This document shows, one piece after another, positions 46,694 through 58,800 of a stretch of DNA of 64,000 bases. Under the pieces are notes generated by a model, which saw only the letters and a program-made list of their open reading frames with translations, searched no databases and was not told where the DNA came from. Source of the stretch: Ancylostoma caninum (taxonomy: Eukaryota > Nematoda > Chromadorea > Rhabditida > Ancylostomatidae); contig JBAJFG010000240.1 of NCBI GenBank assembly GCA_037903475.1, positions 558,001 through 622,000 on the forward strand. The letters run 5' to 3'. Made by a program: the position numbers and the translations under genes. Numbering within the stretch: the first letter of the stretch is position 1; each line of letters opens with the position of its first letter.

Positions 46694-46790
46694 GTGGATC
46701 ATTACCCAGGATATACTTGTTGACGCCCATATCAAATATGAGTGAACTTTTGTAGTGTTAGCACATTTACTTTGGGTAATACCACTTATT
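46694..46790. repeat. Palindromic MITE family P, copy 8
   Basis: GTGGATCATTACCCAGGATA on the left; TTTACTTTGGGTAATACCAC on the right. Confidence 0.6.
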
Positions 46791-47397
46791 CACGCGGCCC
46801 AAAGTCGGATTGGGTTGAGTTGATTCCAAGCTTCTGTGCTAGTTTCAACACCGAAGCTACTGCCTCAAAAATATTCTTCCATCGATCCATCTATGACATG
46901 CCTAAGCTGTTTCTTTCCATGTGTTGTTCGCTATTAGTGTCATAGATTCAATCTACCTAGGTGTCATCAGCTTCTGTCTCATTCGATTTGTAGAAAAACA
47001 GTGAACTTAGCCCTAAAACTCTGGAGACTCAATTTCGTCGCAGATGTGAGCGAATAATTTATTCTCACGCATGAGCATGTACCAAATTGCAAGGAACTGA
47101 AGCTATAAATGTGTCCAACGTATGCCGTGATCAAAGATAGTACTGAATTGTGTAGTGTATCCGAGAATCTACGTTCTTCGCCAGATTGTGCACATACAAC
47201 ACGGTTGGTTGTGTCTGCATAAAAAGAGCTATATCGTGTTATTCAGTTACCACTGATCATTTCTGGGTAGGGCAAAAATTTCAAAAGCGATGATGCAACA
47301 CCTCAATACGGATTCTATTTACATTTAGTATGAGTAAACTTTGGCTATCCTCCACATGAATATGTATGTAATGTGTATAATGTAGAATAACGTGATG
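46791..47397. other. Unassigned stretch
   Basis: No supported gene. Confidence 0.45.
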
Positions 47398-47632
47398 ACT
47401 AGACGTGTAGATTTTATGTATTTCGATGCCACTGTTGGTATGCGTGGTACAACATAATGGAAGAACCTATAATTTAATAATTTTCAGAAGCTCGAGCGTG
47501 TCATATTCACCAAGGAAGCAGTATGCGTGCAGTGGGGAGGAGTGTAAGGGTACGGATCTGCAAACAGGAGAGGAAGTCGTAGTGTAATTTTTTTCTTGGC
47601 CGTGAGTACCATGAGGATTCAAGCTGCAGAAT
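47398..47632 (+). repeat. Dispersed repeat Y, copy 1
   Basis: About 235 bp shared in direct orientation with 49433-49667: GTGTAGATTTTATGTATTTC, GGGAGGAGTGTAAGGGT, GGAAGTCGTAGTGTAAT and TTTCTTGGCC. Confidence 0.75.
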
Positions 47633-47930
47633 AACAACAGGGATGAACTGAAGGAGATATTGAGGTTGATCACATGATTACATCTCCATTCCTTTTTAAG
47701 GCGCTCTGGGTCCAGTACCTCTCACTCTATTGCTGCGACCAAAAAAGGGGTGATATCCTTCTCTGTCTCACGCTCTTCTCTTCCGTTCTGAGTGAGATTC
47801 CATTCTATAGGTCTACAGTACTATGTTGGTAGCTTGAGTCATCACCAACGTCTTGCCTCACGGTATTGTTGCTAATTGGATTGTTCCCCTCTGTATCTGA
47901 TAATTTTGCAATCGTTCTGAATGTTAAGGT
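47633..47930. other. Unassigned stretch preceding a retroelement tail
   Basis: No coding sequence recognised; may be decayed 3' region of the element ending at 47972. Confidence 0.35.
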
Positions 47931-47972
47931 CTGACGAAGGCATTACATATGCCGAAAGCTAACAAGAATAAA
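47931..47972 (+). ncRNA. Hammerhead-ribozyme-like core in a Penelope-like 3' tail
   Basis: CTGACGA (47931-47937) fits the conserved CUGANGA box. It is followed by a perfect stem (AGGCAT, loop, ATGCC) and then GAAA at 47954-47957, the second conserved box. AATAAA starts nine bases later at 47967. Penelope-like elements are known to carry hammerhead motifs. Helices I and III cannot be assigned with confidence and cleavage is untested. Confidence 0.5.
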
Positions 47973-49432
47973 GACATCGGAAAAGAGACTCAATAACTCA
48001 GAAAAGTGAACATTAAATGAGGCTCAGAGACAGAAGCATACTATATTTCACTCTACTCTCACCCAAAATGTAACCAAAGAGCTGGAATGATTATGTGATC
48101 AAAAACTAAATACTAATATGGCGTCATAAAATGTACACATGTACATGGAAGTTGGTCTCAATGCCTGCCAAAAAGTACTCTAAGTGCAGTAAGGAAGTGA
48201 TTTAATATTCCATCATTATTTGTTTATTCATTTGCTTCACTCTTCGTAACGCAGAACACTTCCAGGGCATGAATAAGAAATAAAGGAAGGAGTCAAAGTG
48301 AAGCACATATTAAGCAGACTAGATAGGGAAGAAGAGAAAATGAAAAGGCCTTGCGTTAGTTCTATGGATAGACATTTTTCAAATAAAAACATCAGTACTT
48401 TTGTGGAAAAAGCCCATGTTACTGTAGTGCATTACCGAAAATAACATCAGCTGTAAGCTTTTGACAGAAATTGTGTCGTCAGGAAAGTTGGGATATATTG
48501 TTTTTTCGAGCGATAGGAAAATTTATGGTGAATGAGTGGGGGGAATTCAAAAGGAGGGTCGAGATCCTATTCCTACACGACTGGAAAAGAAGAATATGAT
48601 CTACAGCAACAGGTTACATGTGAGTAAAGGGCCAGAATAGTGGCGGCACCAGTTCTTCAGCAATAAAGGACTAGCTCTACATAAATGAATGGAAGTGTTG
48701 CAACATTTTCATGCATAACCTAGTGAAACGTCAGAGAACAACGCAAAACTTCCAGACAATACTGGATGATGAAGAAGAATGTACTGGAATTAGCAATCAT
48801 CAGCCTTTTAAGACAAGGTAACGACGTACCTCCCTTTTGACACCAGCTCAAATCATAAGGGCTGTCCTGCTGGAAGGAAATGGGAGGATATGACCTATTA
48901 TATGTAGTGAGAAATTTCGCATCAAAGTTCAATTTTTTTCGCACCACTGTTAATTCTAAAAATCAATGGCAACTGTTCCCTTGAGTTAACTGACGTAACT
49001 GAAGTTGGGAAATTATGAGGTTTTTTGCTTTTCACCACAGTAAATTGGCAAAGATCAAAGCAATGAAAGAGTTCAGTAAATTATTCGAGGCAAAAAGTCT
49101 AGAAAAATAGGTGGAATCGACGGCGCCTACTACGCGGGAAGGACCCTGGACTCTAATTATACCTTTTTTGAGTTAGAAAACCGCATGGAAATTTCTTACA
49201 AATTGCCTGGAAATTCACAATAATTCTTAGAAATCTCCTGGAAATTCCAGGGCAGGGTTTTTGGTCCTTGCGGCAAAATAGGCGTATTTCTGCCACAACA
49301 GAGTGATTCAAACCTGACGTAAGGTTTGAGAAGGATAAATATTTACTTATTTACATGCGTCACGAAACATCTGCTCGAAGACAGCTGAATTTGTGGGATT
49401 ATGCATCTCACGACCACAAACATAGAGTACTA
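47973..49432. other. Unassigned stretch
   Basis: About 1.5 kb with no supported gene or repeat. Confidence 0.45.
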
Positions 49433-49667
49433 GTCGTGTAGATCTTATGTATTTCGATTCCATATGGATATGTGTGGGGTAGCATAATAGATGAAAAACC
49501 TATAGTTATATAATTTTTATTTATTTATTTTATTAATTCTCGAATGTGATATTCAGCAACGGGACAGTAGGGAGGAGCGTAAGGGTGCGAGTTTGCAAGC
49601 AAAGGAGGAAGTCGTAGTGTAATATTTTTCTTGGCCCTGAGTATCATGAGGAATTAGGCTGTAGAAT
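49433..49667 (+). repeat. Dispersed repeat Y, copy 2
   Basis: Direct-orientation partner of 47398-47632, interrupted by a TTTA tandem at about 49517-49537. Confidence 0.75.
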
Positions 49668-49676
49668 GGTCTTCAT

Positions 49677-49731
49677 AGCTTATTTATTTATTTATTTATT
49701 TACTTATTTATTTATTCATTTATTTATTTTC
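49677..49731. repeat. TTTA microsatellite
   Basis: About 55 bp of TTTA tandem with a few substitutions. Confidence 0.9.
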
Positions 49732-51270
49732 TGCTCTCGGCGTGTGCCATCAAAGAGCACATACTGGTACATGCTCAGTGTATATAGAACACATGAAGAA
49801 GGAACTAACACAAATAGATTGGCGCCATATTACGTATTTAGTTTTTGATAATATAATCATTCCAGTTTATTGCCTTCATCGGTGAAAGTATGATATAATA
49901 AAATCCTCAATAGCTATTGGAAGATATTAAATAATTAAATATCTTTTTTTTTTCGTAGGAGCATACAGATAAGCTTTTTATCTTCAGAATTTGCTTCGGA
50001 AATTATTCATTATATTCATTATTCAGTATAATTATTGATGGGAAGAGGCACCTGACGAACTCCAAAATCCATCTTTCATCGAACCCACTCGAGGAAAGGA
50101 CCCAGATTAGGCCATCATCCACTCAGTTTTTTTTCCTTAACCATTCACCTGAACATTATTAGCACCTTCAATATCCAGCAACAAATTTATTAGATTAAAT
50201 ACTTCTACGACATAACCTTTTATGCTAACAACTAGCCAAATTGGTTAGTTGCCCACATACGGTTTTTTATCTACATACGCATACTACTTTGATTGGAATA
50301 GTAAGTATATCTGCCGATAAAAAAACATATTATATTAGCTAATTGAACACTCAGTTGAGCTTGATTAGCTTGATTAATGTCAGGAATCAGAATTCCCGCT
50401 AGGACCCATGTCGCTATACGGGATGGCTGGTATAGAAAAATGCATATTATCTTGCTGCATTCCCCTGCGTTCATACTTCGTCGCGACGCAACCGTTGCGC
50501 ACATGCAAACTGGGCCAAACCGGTGAGTCCTCTGTGGAGGCACGTGCGTAGAGTGGTTGTGTTGTGGCAGTTGTCGGTTATCTTCGCGGGTTCCTGTCGC
50601 GTCCGGTTCATACTTTTCCCTCGGTCTGTACGAACAATAAGCATGGGACGGGCCAAATTCACAATGTGCTTGAAAGCGCGCACTACTCGACAATTCCATC
50701 CATATTGTGGACAAGAATCTTCTGTTGCTCTCTCCTTCCTCCAGTCATTTCTCCATACACTTCAATAGAAAATCAGTGCTCATCTCGTTTCGCACGTTGC
50801 AGCCGTCTCTGCGATGCCGATGACGCCAACGCCTGGCGATGAAGTGTAAACGCAGCTCTGCGCGTCGCTCCTGCCAAGGTATTGGTGACTAATACACCAA
50901 TCGTCGGAGCGTTGTTACCCGTACGTGACCTTTCATAACTACGTTGGGCTAACGGTTATCCTCTCAGTTGTTGTGGTGTTGTCCACAATTATACCATCGC
51001 AAGTCCACAATTCTTATCAACTTCCGTTTACCCATGCTACCTGTGCCTTGCCTGGTCTCAACCGTAAGATAACTGTTGATCCATCGAGGAACGAGGATTC
51101 AGAGAACAAGGATTTGGATAACTTTTCCGCCACAATCAGTCATGAAAGCTCGTCCACTAATTTCCCCTATGGCACTCTTTCCAAGTGCATTTTACGCGTG
51201 CCTCACGCACGCACGCACGCAAAAAAAATCAAAAACAATGCTGAGCCGTGGTTCACGTATAGTAGATGTG
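49732..51270. other. Unassigned stretch with a GC-rich block, possible gene
   Basis: 50460-50900 is GC-rich. On the plus strand an ATG frame MQTGPN ends at a good donor (GTGAGT, 50522) and joins in phase to CRLSSRVPVASGSYF after TTGTGGCAG (50573). Farther on, a hydrophobic frame YVGLTVILSVVVVLSTII (50937 on) is open to 51296. On the minus strand 50271-50714 is also open. No single model was convincing. Confidence 0.25.
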
Positions 51271-51369
51271 TGCGTCATTGCGGTCACCCAGAGTAAATGC
51301 GATAACACAAAACAAGTTCACCTATCGTTAGCACAGGCGTCAACCCGTTTACCTGGGTAACGATGCATC
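51271..51369. repeat. Palindromic MITE family P, copy 9
   Basis: TGCGTCATTGCGGTCACCCA on the left; CGTTTACCTGGGTAACGATG on the right. Confidence 0.65.
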
Positions 51370-52829
51370 CAGAGCCAGACCCTCATTATGAGGGGCGAGT
51401 TATAGTAAAAGCACAACAAAAAAGTGCACTGAAGATCAGTTGTCACATGTCACATCACAGATCCAAGAAAAAAAAGACTACTCGCCCACGACGGATATGT
51501 ATTTGAGAGCAATTCTTCTAAACATCGTTGCCACATGAGTGACATTTCCGGCTATTATTTTCACAAAGAACACGAGAATAATTAGTTCTTACAGTTTCCG
51601 CTATCGCTGTAGCATTCAATGATTAGAAAAGCAATAGAGTATTGAGGTCAAAGATCCAAGTTTAAAACAAGTCAGTGGGAAGGAAGGCGGGAAATAGTCT
51701 GAACGCCCATTATTCTCCCTTTTTTTGTTAGAATTATTGACATATTTTGAACCTCTCCACATGGTGATCTGAGAGATTCACATAAAATCATTCAGACATG
51801 CTTTAAAATCAGAAGAAAATCATCGGTAACTAGTGTCCACAAGACCAGCTCCCCTCCTTTTCTCAAAGGAACACGTGGATAGCGAAAAAGTGGGAAAAAA
51901 CTGCTGTGATGCCAGAAAAAAAGACGGAGGAGCCAGGCGCATAGTGGGACGAAGAAAGCAAAAAACTTCAGTGGTACCTCAATTATCCACGACACTGGTC
52001 AAATGGATATTTGATCTGATCCCCAGCTACCTTGTCAATCAACCAATAGGAGTGCTTGTCTTTGACTCAGCGAAGCCATTTACATCTGGGGCGTAGGATA
52101 TGCGATCGGATATATCCTTAGTGCAAGATTCCAGTTTCCCGAGCTCTGCTATGCATCACACCGAAAGTCACAATTATGTTACAGAACAAGAAGAAAAAAG
52201 CTCCAAAAGGTAAAAAAAAAGTTCATAGACTTGTTAGATGAACACGTGATTGTCAGTGATATGGGCAATATTACGATTTACTGAGCAACGTTCTGACGGC
52301 TTCCACAGGTTCATAAAATATACTGTAGTCTAGAGACGTCAGTACTCAGCAGCTGGTAGAAAAGCCGGTGAAAAATTCGTCAAAAATAAATAATAATTTG
52401 ATGAATTCGCTTGCAGTTGCGTTGCAGCCTTGGTCAGCTTCTCGTTGGCCTTACCAGTTTCATAAAATTTTTGGCGTTCAGGGTCAAATAGTCCTTCAGC
52501 TACATACTGGAAGAAATCCTGAATTTGCCCATAAAACGTGCGGAAGGAAGAAGACTGCTAGGCAAGACTCCTTATATACGGCCACTAATGGGAACAAAAA
52601 CGGCTGGATACTACGTTATCCAAAGTTCTGACAGCACTAGAAGGCGGCGTCGAGACGACTCCTCCTTCAGGTAGTAACTTGATCTCGGGTGCACACTTGA
52701 GTTGAAGCCGAAAACAGCATGCCAGTCCAAAGCTTAGCTGATTGGGCGGTGCTGAGCCGTTGAAGGGTGTCCAGCCGGAAGCAAGGTTGAAGCATGGAGC
52801 AGGTCGTTCATTTTCTGCCATCGTATGAT
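51370..52829. other. Unassigned stretch
   Basis: No supported gene; open frames at 51833-52096 and 52368-52631 carry no recognisable motif. Confidence 0.4.
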
Positions 52830-52960
52830 CCAGAATGTTTGATCTACTATTGATTGACAAGAATCGGACCTGCAAGGTTCTGCAGGTCCATTCTTGGAGC
52901 ATATAAACCCCAAAATTAACGTTGTATCTATTCGTATTATTCGCTTCGCGTTCACTCGCT
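52830..52960 (+). repeat. Possible solo-LTR remnant, second copy
   Basis: TTTGATCTACTA, AAGGTTCTG and ATATAAACCC in the same order as 36640-36800, followed by a TATTCGTATTATT run. Low similarity overall. Confidence 0.3.
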
Positions 52961-54611
52961 TGAGTTACTACCCTGATTACTCTTACAAACTGTACAACTA
53001 TTCCTACCGAACAACCACAGCATCCTGAATCTGGGGTTCTAGGCGTTCATCCGGGATCAGGGCTCCAGTCATTCCGTTGCCCGTCTGCGATGTCATGCTC
53101 CAATCAACATGAAAAACGATGAAACGCAAAAAATGAGAAGAAATGTCTGCCCTAAAATCCATAAAGAAAAGCTTAGAAGAAACCAGATAGCCTCTGTTTA
53201 GCGATGCTGAGCTAGCCCTCTAGGGTAGAAGCTTTCAAAACAAGAAGGACGTCTGATCTCGCTAATTGTCCTTGCCAGGAATTAACATAGATTTATGCGT
53301 CTCCCGAATTACCGGGAAAGCACAATGGTGGGAATCCAACTAGCATTAGTAGCATACAGGATGGATGAGGAGCTCCACATGCACATAGAATATGCCCAAA
53401 AAAGGGTGCTCCACAGCAAAAAAAGCATAGAAGGTTCTGAACGGATAGTGACATGAAAATATGCAGGAAAGAACGGTGGAAAAGCCAGAAAAGCTATCTC
53501 TGTCATCATTTTTTAAATTGCTTATTAACCAGCCACTGGTGGAGGTGTGAATCGCACCACGAAGATTTTCCTGAGAAAGCTAGATTGAACGCTCCAGAAC
53601 CACGCCTACTACGTGTCATAGTCTTGTCAGTATAGCCATTCCTTATTTAGTTATCAATCAAATAAACGGATAACTAAATAATGATTTAATTAAACGGACT
53701 GATGATTTGGTACGATACGATTCGTAGAAAAATTTTGACTTGATGAGGAGCCTCTATTGAGGGCCTCAAATTAGAATTTAAATAATAATCGCCAAATAGA
53801 ATCACATATGCCGTTTTAAAGAGGTGCCCAAGCTTTTTATTCACACTTAAATTCTCCGTTGTAACAAAATGTACAGCGCATGTGATTTCTTATTCCTGGT
53901 CACAAAACTGTGTATTAATTATTGAAACAAATATGATTAATCATATGTACCCTACACTAAAGATCTAAACCTCCGCTAGCTTCTACAACCCTCGGGAATT
54001 CCACTCTAAATAGTCAGATATAGAGCACTGACTAAAAAGAGACGTTATGGACTTTCGTTTATGACACCCTTCCATACCAGGCTTAAAATCCTGAGTTTGG
54101 GAAAGATTGCAGCAAGATTTTCTCAGAATAAATAGAGCTCTCAGTGAGCTCGCCGGAAATGTTATTCACTTGTTCATCTGTTTATTTTTTGATTTGTTTT
54201 GTGCACTCGCAGGTGCAGCAGTAAAGAAAGGACAAAGACTGGGGAATTACTATGCTAAGGAAAGCAGAAGAATATATGATATATGGGCACGTAGAAAAGT
54301 GTCCTGTGCGATCATCGCACATCACCTTCAGGCCGATGGTCGCACTTCGCGTTGGAGGGGAGCATGGTGATCACCGCCACGGTGAATCGGACGGACCGTA
54401 CATGAAAAGTGATCAAATGTATGTGTTTCACGTATTCCCACATCACTTTCGGTGCTGTTTTAGCGTGTGAGACCTACAGTCTAGTAAAACTATTCGAGGG
54501 AAACGAGATATAGGTGGTAATTTTTCTCCTCCTCTATGAGTTGGTTCACATTTGGTCGAATGGAAACCTCAGACCTCCGGAGAAAGTCCACTAAAACGCT
54601 AGAAACCCACT
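52961..54611. other. Unassigned stretch
   Basis: About 1.65 kb without a supported gene or repeat. Confidence 0.45.
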
Positions 54612-55296
54612 TAGAGGCAGCATCTGCTCAAATCCTCGTTCCTGAGATTTTGCTGGTTTTCGGGATTTTGAGGGACCTAGCACATATATCCATTAGTGAA
54701 GTAGTGCGAAACGTACGAGGAATTCACGAAATCGTGGTGCTACTCCCCGTGCGCCTAAGCGCGCTCCGTCTGACACTTGTGGGTCCCGCCACGCGAATGT
54801 CCCACACGCTTGCACCGAGCGAGCGCGACATGCGTGTGCTGGCGCATGCATGGGTGCCAGTGGCGGACGCAGGGGGGGGCGGGGGCCCCCCCCCCCGAGA
54901 ATGGGTCGCCCAATTTTCAAAATTACTTTACAATACAAATAAAAATCTTGTTATTGTTTATTTTTAATTGTTTATTTTTATTATTATTTTTAATATATTT
55001 TTTATTTATTGTTTATTATTATAATTAATATTATTATTAATTTTATTTTCCGTCTGGGTCCCCAAAACGGCGGAGACCCCACTTTTCTTCCCACGCCCCC
55101 CCCCTCCCGCCCACTTTCTGCGTCCGCCACTGATGGGTGCTGTGTTCACAGTGTTCGCGACTTCGATTCGGATTTCTTCGCAGGTGAGTCACTATTCTTT
55201 GTGTTCATTAAACTTTTGTGATGTGCTGACAATGTATTCCACCATTCGCAGTTCAATCCGGAGTCGAGGATTTTGATGGGTGCTGCTTCTGAACGC
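54612..55296. mobile_element. Decayed TTAA-type element, copy 4, split by a hAT MITE
   Basis: The left end TTAGAGGCAGCATCTGCTCA corresponds to TTAAAGGCAGCAGGAGCTGA at 28728. The right part (TGTTCGCGAC, GATGTGCTGA, GGAGTCGAGGATTT, GTGCTGC) follows the right arm of the 28728-29199 element. The 54858-55132 MITE sits inside. Confidence 0.6.
54858..55132. mobile_element. hAT-type MITE, copy 2
   Basis: Same terminal repeats as 12728-12992; target duplication ATGGGTGC at 54850-54857 and 55133-55140. Inserted in a decayed TTAA-type element, so it is younger than that element. Confidence 0.93.
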
Positions 55297-55393
55297 TGGG
55301 TCTGCAATAGGATTCAATACCTGGAACGAGTACGAATTTAGATACAATCAAAGACAAGGCGAACGAGAACAAAGTGTGGTTCTCCTAGATATA

Positions 55394-55670
55394 CAGGGTG
55401 AGCCATATTTATTGCGAAAAGGTATTCAAGTCGCCTAGAGCGAAAATGTGAAAGTTTCGAGGAACCAACGATATAACAATATTTATCAGTCTACTATTAA
55501 CTAAAAACAACATTGGAATCCGAAAATATCTCCGTCAACATCGATACAGGCCATGAGGCATGAACAAATTTACCCGATAAAAGCAAGAAAAGCACAAGAA
55601 AAGCAGGGGTTCCGAACAGGAGGTCAAACTGTCCGCGCATATGTTTTCGCTATAATTTTGGTGCACCCTG
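55394..55670. mobile_element. TA-flanked MITE with CAGGGTG ends
   Basis: CAGGGTGAGCCATATTT at the left and AATTTTGGTGCACCCTG at the right, with TA on both sides. 277 bp, no coding content. Its ends resemble those of the element at 56188. Confidence 0.7.
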
Positions 55671-56187
55671 TATTTCTATAAATAAATGCCTATACGAGTG
55701 GAGAACAGATGAACTCCAGAGATACTATATTCCGTGAATTGGGTGCCTTAATGCGATCTCTCGATGCAACGACCCGCCAGTTGACGGAGCGCAAATGAAT
55801 ATCACGCGCACAAGGGTTTGGCAGAGTACACGACGGACAGAAGCTGGTTAAAAAGCCTTTCAAAATTTTTGCTTGACATCTCTGGAGGAATGCTATAACT
55901 TTCTGCACTTCTCAAACAATAGCGATGCGTATTCTAACAACAATTTACGCCTAACACACCTCAGAGAGGAAATTTCACGTAAAGATCATCTTGGGAGAGG
56001 AAATTCCGGTGAGTACTACCATCAGGTGTAACTTTAAGCTTTTCTTTGCAAACTAAGACCGTAAACTAGCCAAAATTTCTTAAGAGATCACTATTTGTCA
56101 CTAGACAAGTCTAAAATCCACCTTGTCTTACTTCCTAGTAAATAGACCCAAAATTTTCAACAATTCGCGGCCACATTCACCTATATA
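55671..56187. other. Unassigned stretch
   Basis: A 72-codon minus frame at 55690-55908 is open but unsupported. Confidence 0.4.
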
Positions 56188-57462
56188 CAGGGTGCGGCTT
56201 AAATACTGTGTCAAACTTTGTCGCAAATTCCATACCCATTGCGAAAAAGCTCTTCGTCCTAGATTTCATATCTGAAATTGCTATCCCTTTCTATGCATTA
56301 CCTCCTCGTTTCGTAACCTGACATCAACATTGCACGTTATAACAAGTCCAAATTTGAAAAGAACCAAGATCGAGCTATGAAGCATCACCGTGCAATCTTT
56401 GTTCTTGATCGCCTATTTTTTGCAGCAATACAACTGCACCGTCCAATTTGCAGTACGATGCTCTGCTGTTGAAGGGTTATTCCCATATACATGCCACACG
56501 GATGTCGCACTTCTACATTTCGAGAAAATCCACAGAAACGAACTCGTTGCAAAAGTGCGAGGTAGAAGAGTTAGGTGCACACAGAGCCGTGATCTTTGCA
56601 GAGGGTGATTAATTCACCTGCTAATGAGGAAGTCTAGACGAAACACTACAAGCACTAGGAGCAGCATGTTCACAACGAAGCGCGTCGGCACGAGGGAAGG
56701 CAGAATTCAGTTATGTTACCTTGGAGGGCCGCAAAAGTTAAGCACCTTAGGACAATGATCTTCAATGATCTTTTTTTCAATGTGGGACAGAGCTTCATCA
56801 GCGAAAATCGCGTAATGTAAGGGCAGTTCTCCAATACATCAGATGTGGTAGGAAAGGCCTCTCTTGCAGATCACATCTGGCCTGTAGCGTCACTGGAGCT
56901 GATGTTTCTGAAAGTGACCATAAGCCTCAGGTCGACGTTGAATTAAAGTTGGAAAAACAGCTCTTTGCTGGAAAAAAGGCTAGTTTAGTAAAGAAGGTAT
57001 AGCTGCTAGTTCACCTATTAAAAATGGGTCCTCTAGGACAGCAGTGCTTCAAGAAACGAGGCGCAGAAGAAAAAGTGACCGTTTGTGCACCAACTCCACG
57101 AACTCATACCGGCAGAGGAATCGTGTGCAAACTTCCTTCACATCGATCTTATGGATGTGTCAACTGGTAATAGTAGAGGTGTGGACATGCGCTCACTAAC
57201 CCACTGCTGCTGCATCTCTGGGATCGCTCACAGGAAAGAAGGACGAGGAGAACCTCCGGAATTTTTTTCGGCCCTCAGTGGTCGCACATGCTTTAGGTGT
57301 AACCTCCGTCGCGAAGGCAGAAGGAGACCACGTTAGGCGTATCCCAGTGTGTTTAATTTCTAAGAGTTTAGGTAAATAATACTGAAGAGGAATTAGAGTT
57401 CCAGCTTCTGTGACAAAAGTTATTAACAAATATTTTTGACACAGTATTTATGCCGCACCCTG
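56188..57462. mobile_element. Mariner-like element (decayed)
   Basis: CAGGGTGCGGCTTAAATACT at the left and AGTATTTATGCCGCACCCTG at the right, TA on both sides (56186-56187 and 57463-57464). Its 1,275 bp is the usual mariner length. The interior has only short broken frames and no readable D,D,D/E transposase, so it is inactive. Confidence 0.75.
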
Positions 57463-58753
57463 TACATCCAGACGCGCTGCCCTTCCACATCTCGCCGAGC
57501 TTTTTTGAATATGAGCAGTAATTGTTGCCCCAGACGAAGTTGGAATCTGCGACTGAGCGAATGTGGAAAAAACAGAGAGGTGATGTCAGGAACGCGTCTC
57601 GACTTCGAATGTAATGGCGGTTACAAAGGGTGGTCCTGGAAATCGCAAAAACACTTTTATTCCTGAGTGATGAGCACAAGCAGTCAACAAATCCGGCCTA
57701 ATTAACACGAATTTCTTACGACAGTGACTTCTTCCAGAAAAAAAGGAGTGGAGCAACTGATGAGATGTAGTGATATTAGGGGAAAAAAACCAAAAAATCA
57801 TGGAAAACACTGGGCTAACAGCAGAGAACAAAGTGGTTTTAAGTTTTCTCTCCACTTCGTTAGTGTCTCAGATGATTTCTTACAGTATCATAGGTGGTAT
57901 TTTACCTCCATTTACCTTCTCTTCAAGGAAAAACGCTGATGGTGTAGGTAGTCGACAACAAAATAGGCAATTACACGCGCTTTACTATATAGACACCTCT
58001 TAGTAGGGTAAAATAAAGGAGAAACTTAGAGACCACGAAACGTTCACAGTACTCTTGCACATTTCTTCTCAATGTGCGTAAATTTCCCTACTTTTTTTCC
58101 AGGGATACACATCTGCAAATGCTGCAATCTCCTATCCTACTGTCGCTCGTTAGATGCTGGACCATGAAGAGGATCGTTACTAACATCATTCCCAGCACTT
58201 CAAGAAAAATTACATCAATTGGAAAAAGAGATATGCAAACCCACTGCAAAGCTAAATGAAGTGCAGTAGCTACCACACAAGGACAGGAAGTCACCCGAGG
58301 CGACAAAATGAGAGGAGGACTCCAGCGTAACGAAACTACCACTCCGAAATTTTCGCTATCTGCACTTGGGAATTCCGTAAATATTTCCCTGATCTGAGAG
58401 GAAAATTTTGACATGGTGAGCAGTGCTGGCGCTATGTTCATCAAAGCCATAGAAATCAGCACAAAGTAAGAGCTTTCTATATTTTTACTATAAATAAGCT
58501 CCTACACAAATAGTCAGCAGACGAGCTTTAGGAACATCAATGACATCATTTTGAAGATAATGAGTTTTTTTATAAATATGGTCGAGACATATTTGCATCT
58601 CTCGCATTAATTTCCCTTGTGAGGTCACTTGTGGCTTAATAGATGACGAAGGATCTCTGATGATCCGCAGACGTAGTTCATGAAGTACATAGGGAATATG
58701 TTGAAGTTATATCTTCAATGTTTTTCTGCCACACAGGTTGTTATTGGAACGCT
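57463..58753. other. Unassigned stretch with an ambiguous ORF region
   Basis: Minus 58088-58462 is open for 124 codons with hydrophobic patches. The plus strand of the same interval reads coiled-coil-like LQEKLHQLEKEI after a TTTTTTTCCAG acceptor, then changes frame. Neither is convincing; a decayed retroelement protein is possible. Confidence 0.3.
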
Positions 58754-58800
58754 TTTATTGGCCGACGTTTCGACAAGACGTTGTTTTCAAAGGCCTGAGA
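58754..58800 (-). ncRNA. Penelope-like 3' tail with degenerate hammerhead-like core
   Basis: On the minus strand AACGTCTTGTCGAAACGTCG contains a short GAC-type stem closed by GAAA, followed after eight bases by AATAAA (58754-58759 as TTTATT). The upstream box is mutated (CTTTGAA). Confidence 0.4.

Noticed and set aside
50271..50714. 147-codon minus-strand ORF
   Set aside because: Composition is not protein-like along its length, and the overlapping plus-strand frames with splice signals are at least as plausible.
58088..58462. 124-codon minus-strand ORF
   Set aside because: The plus strand has a strong acceptor and coiled-coil-like frames in the same interval; neither strand yields a coherent gene.
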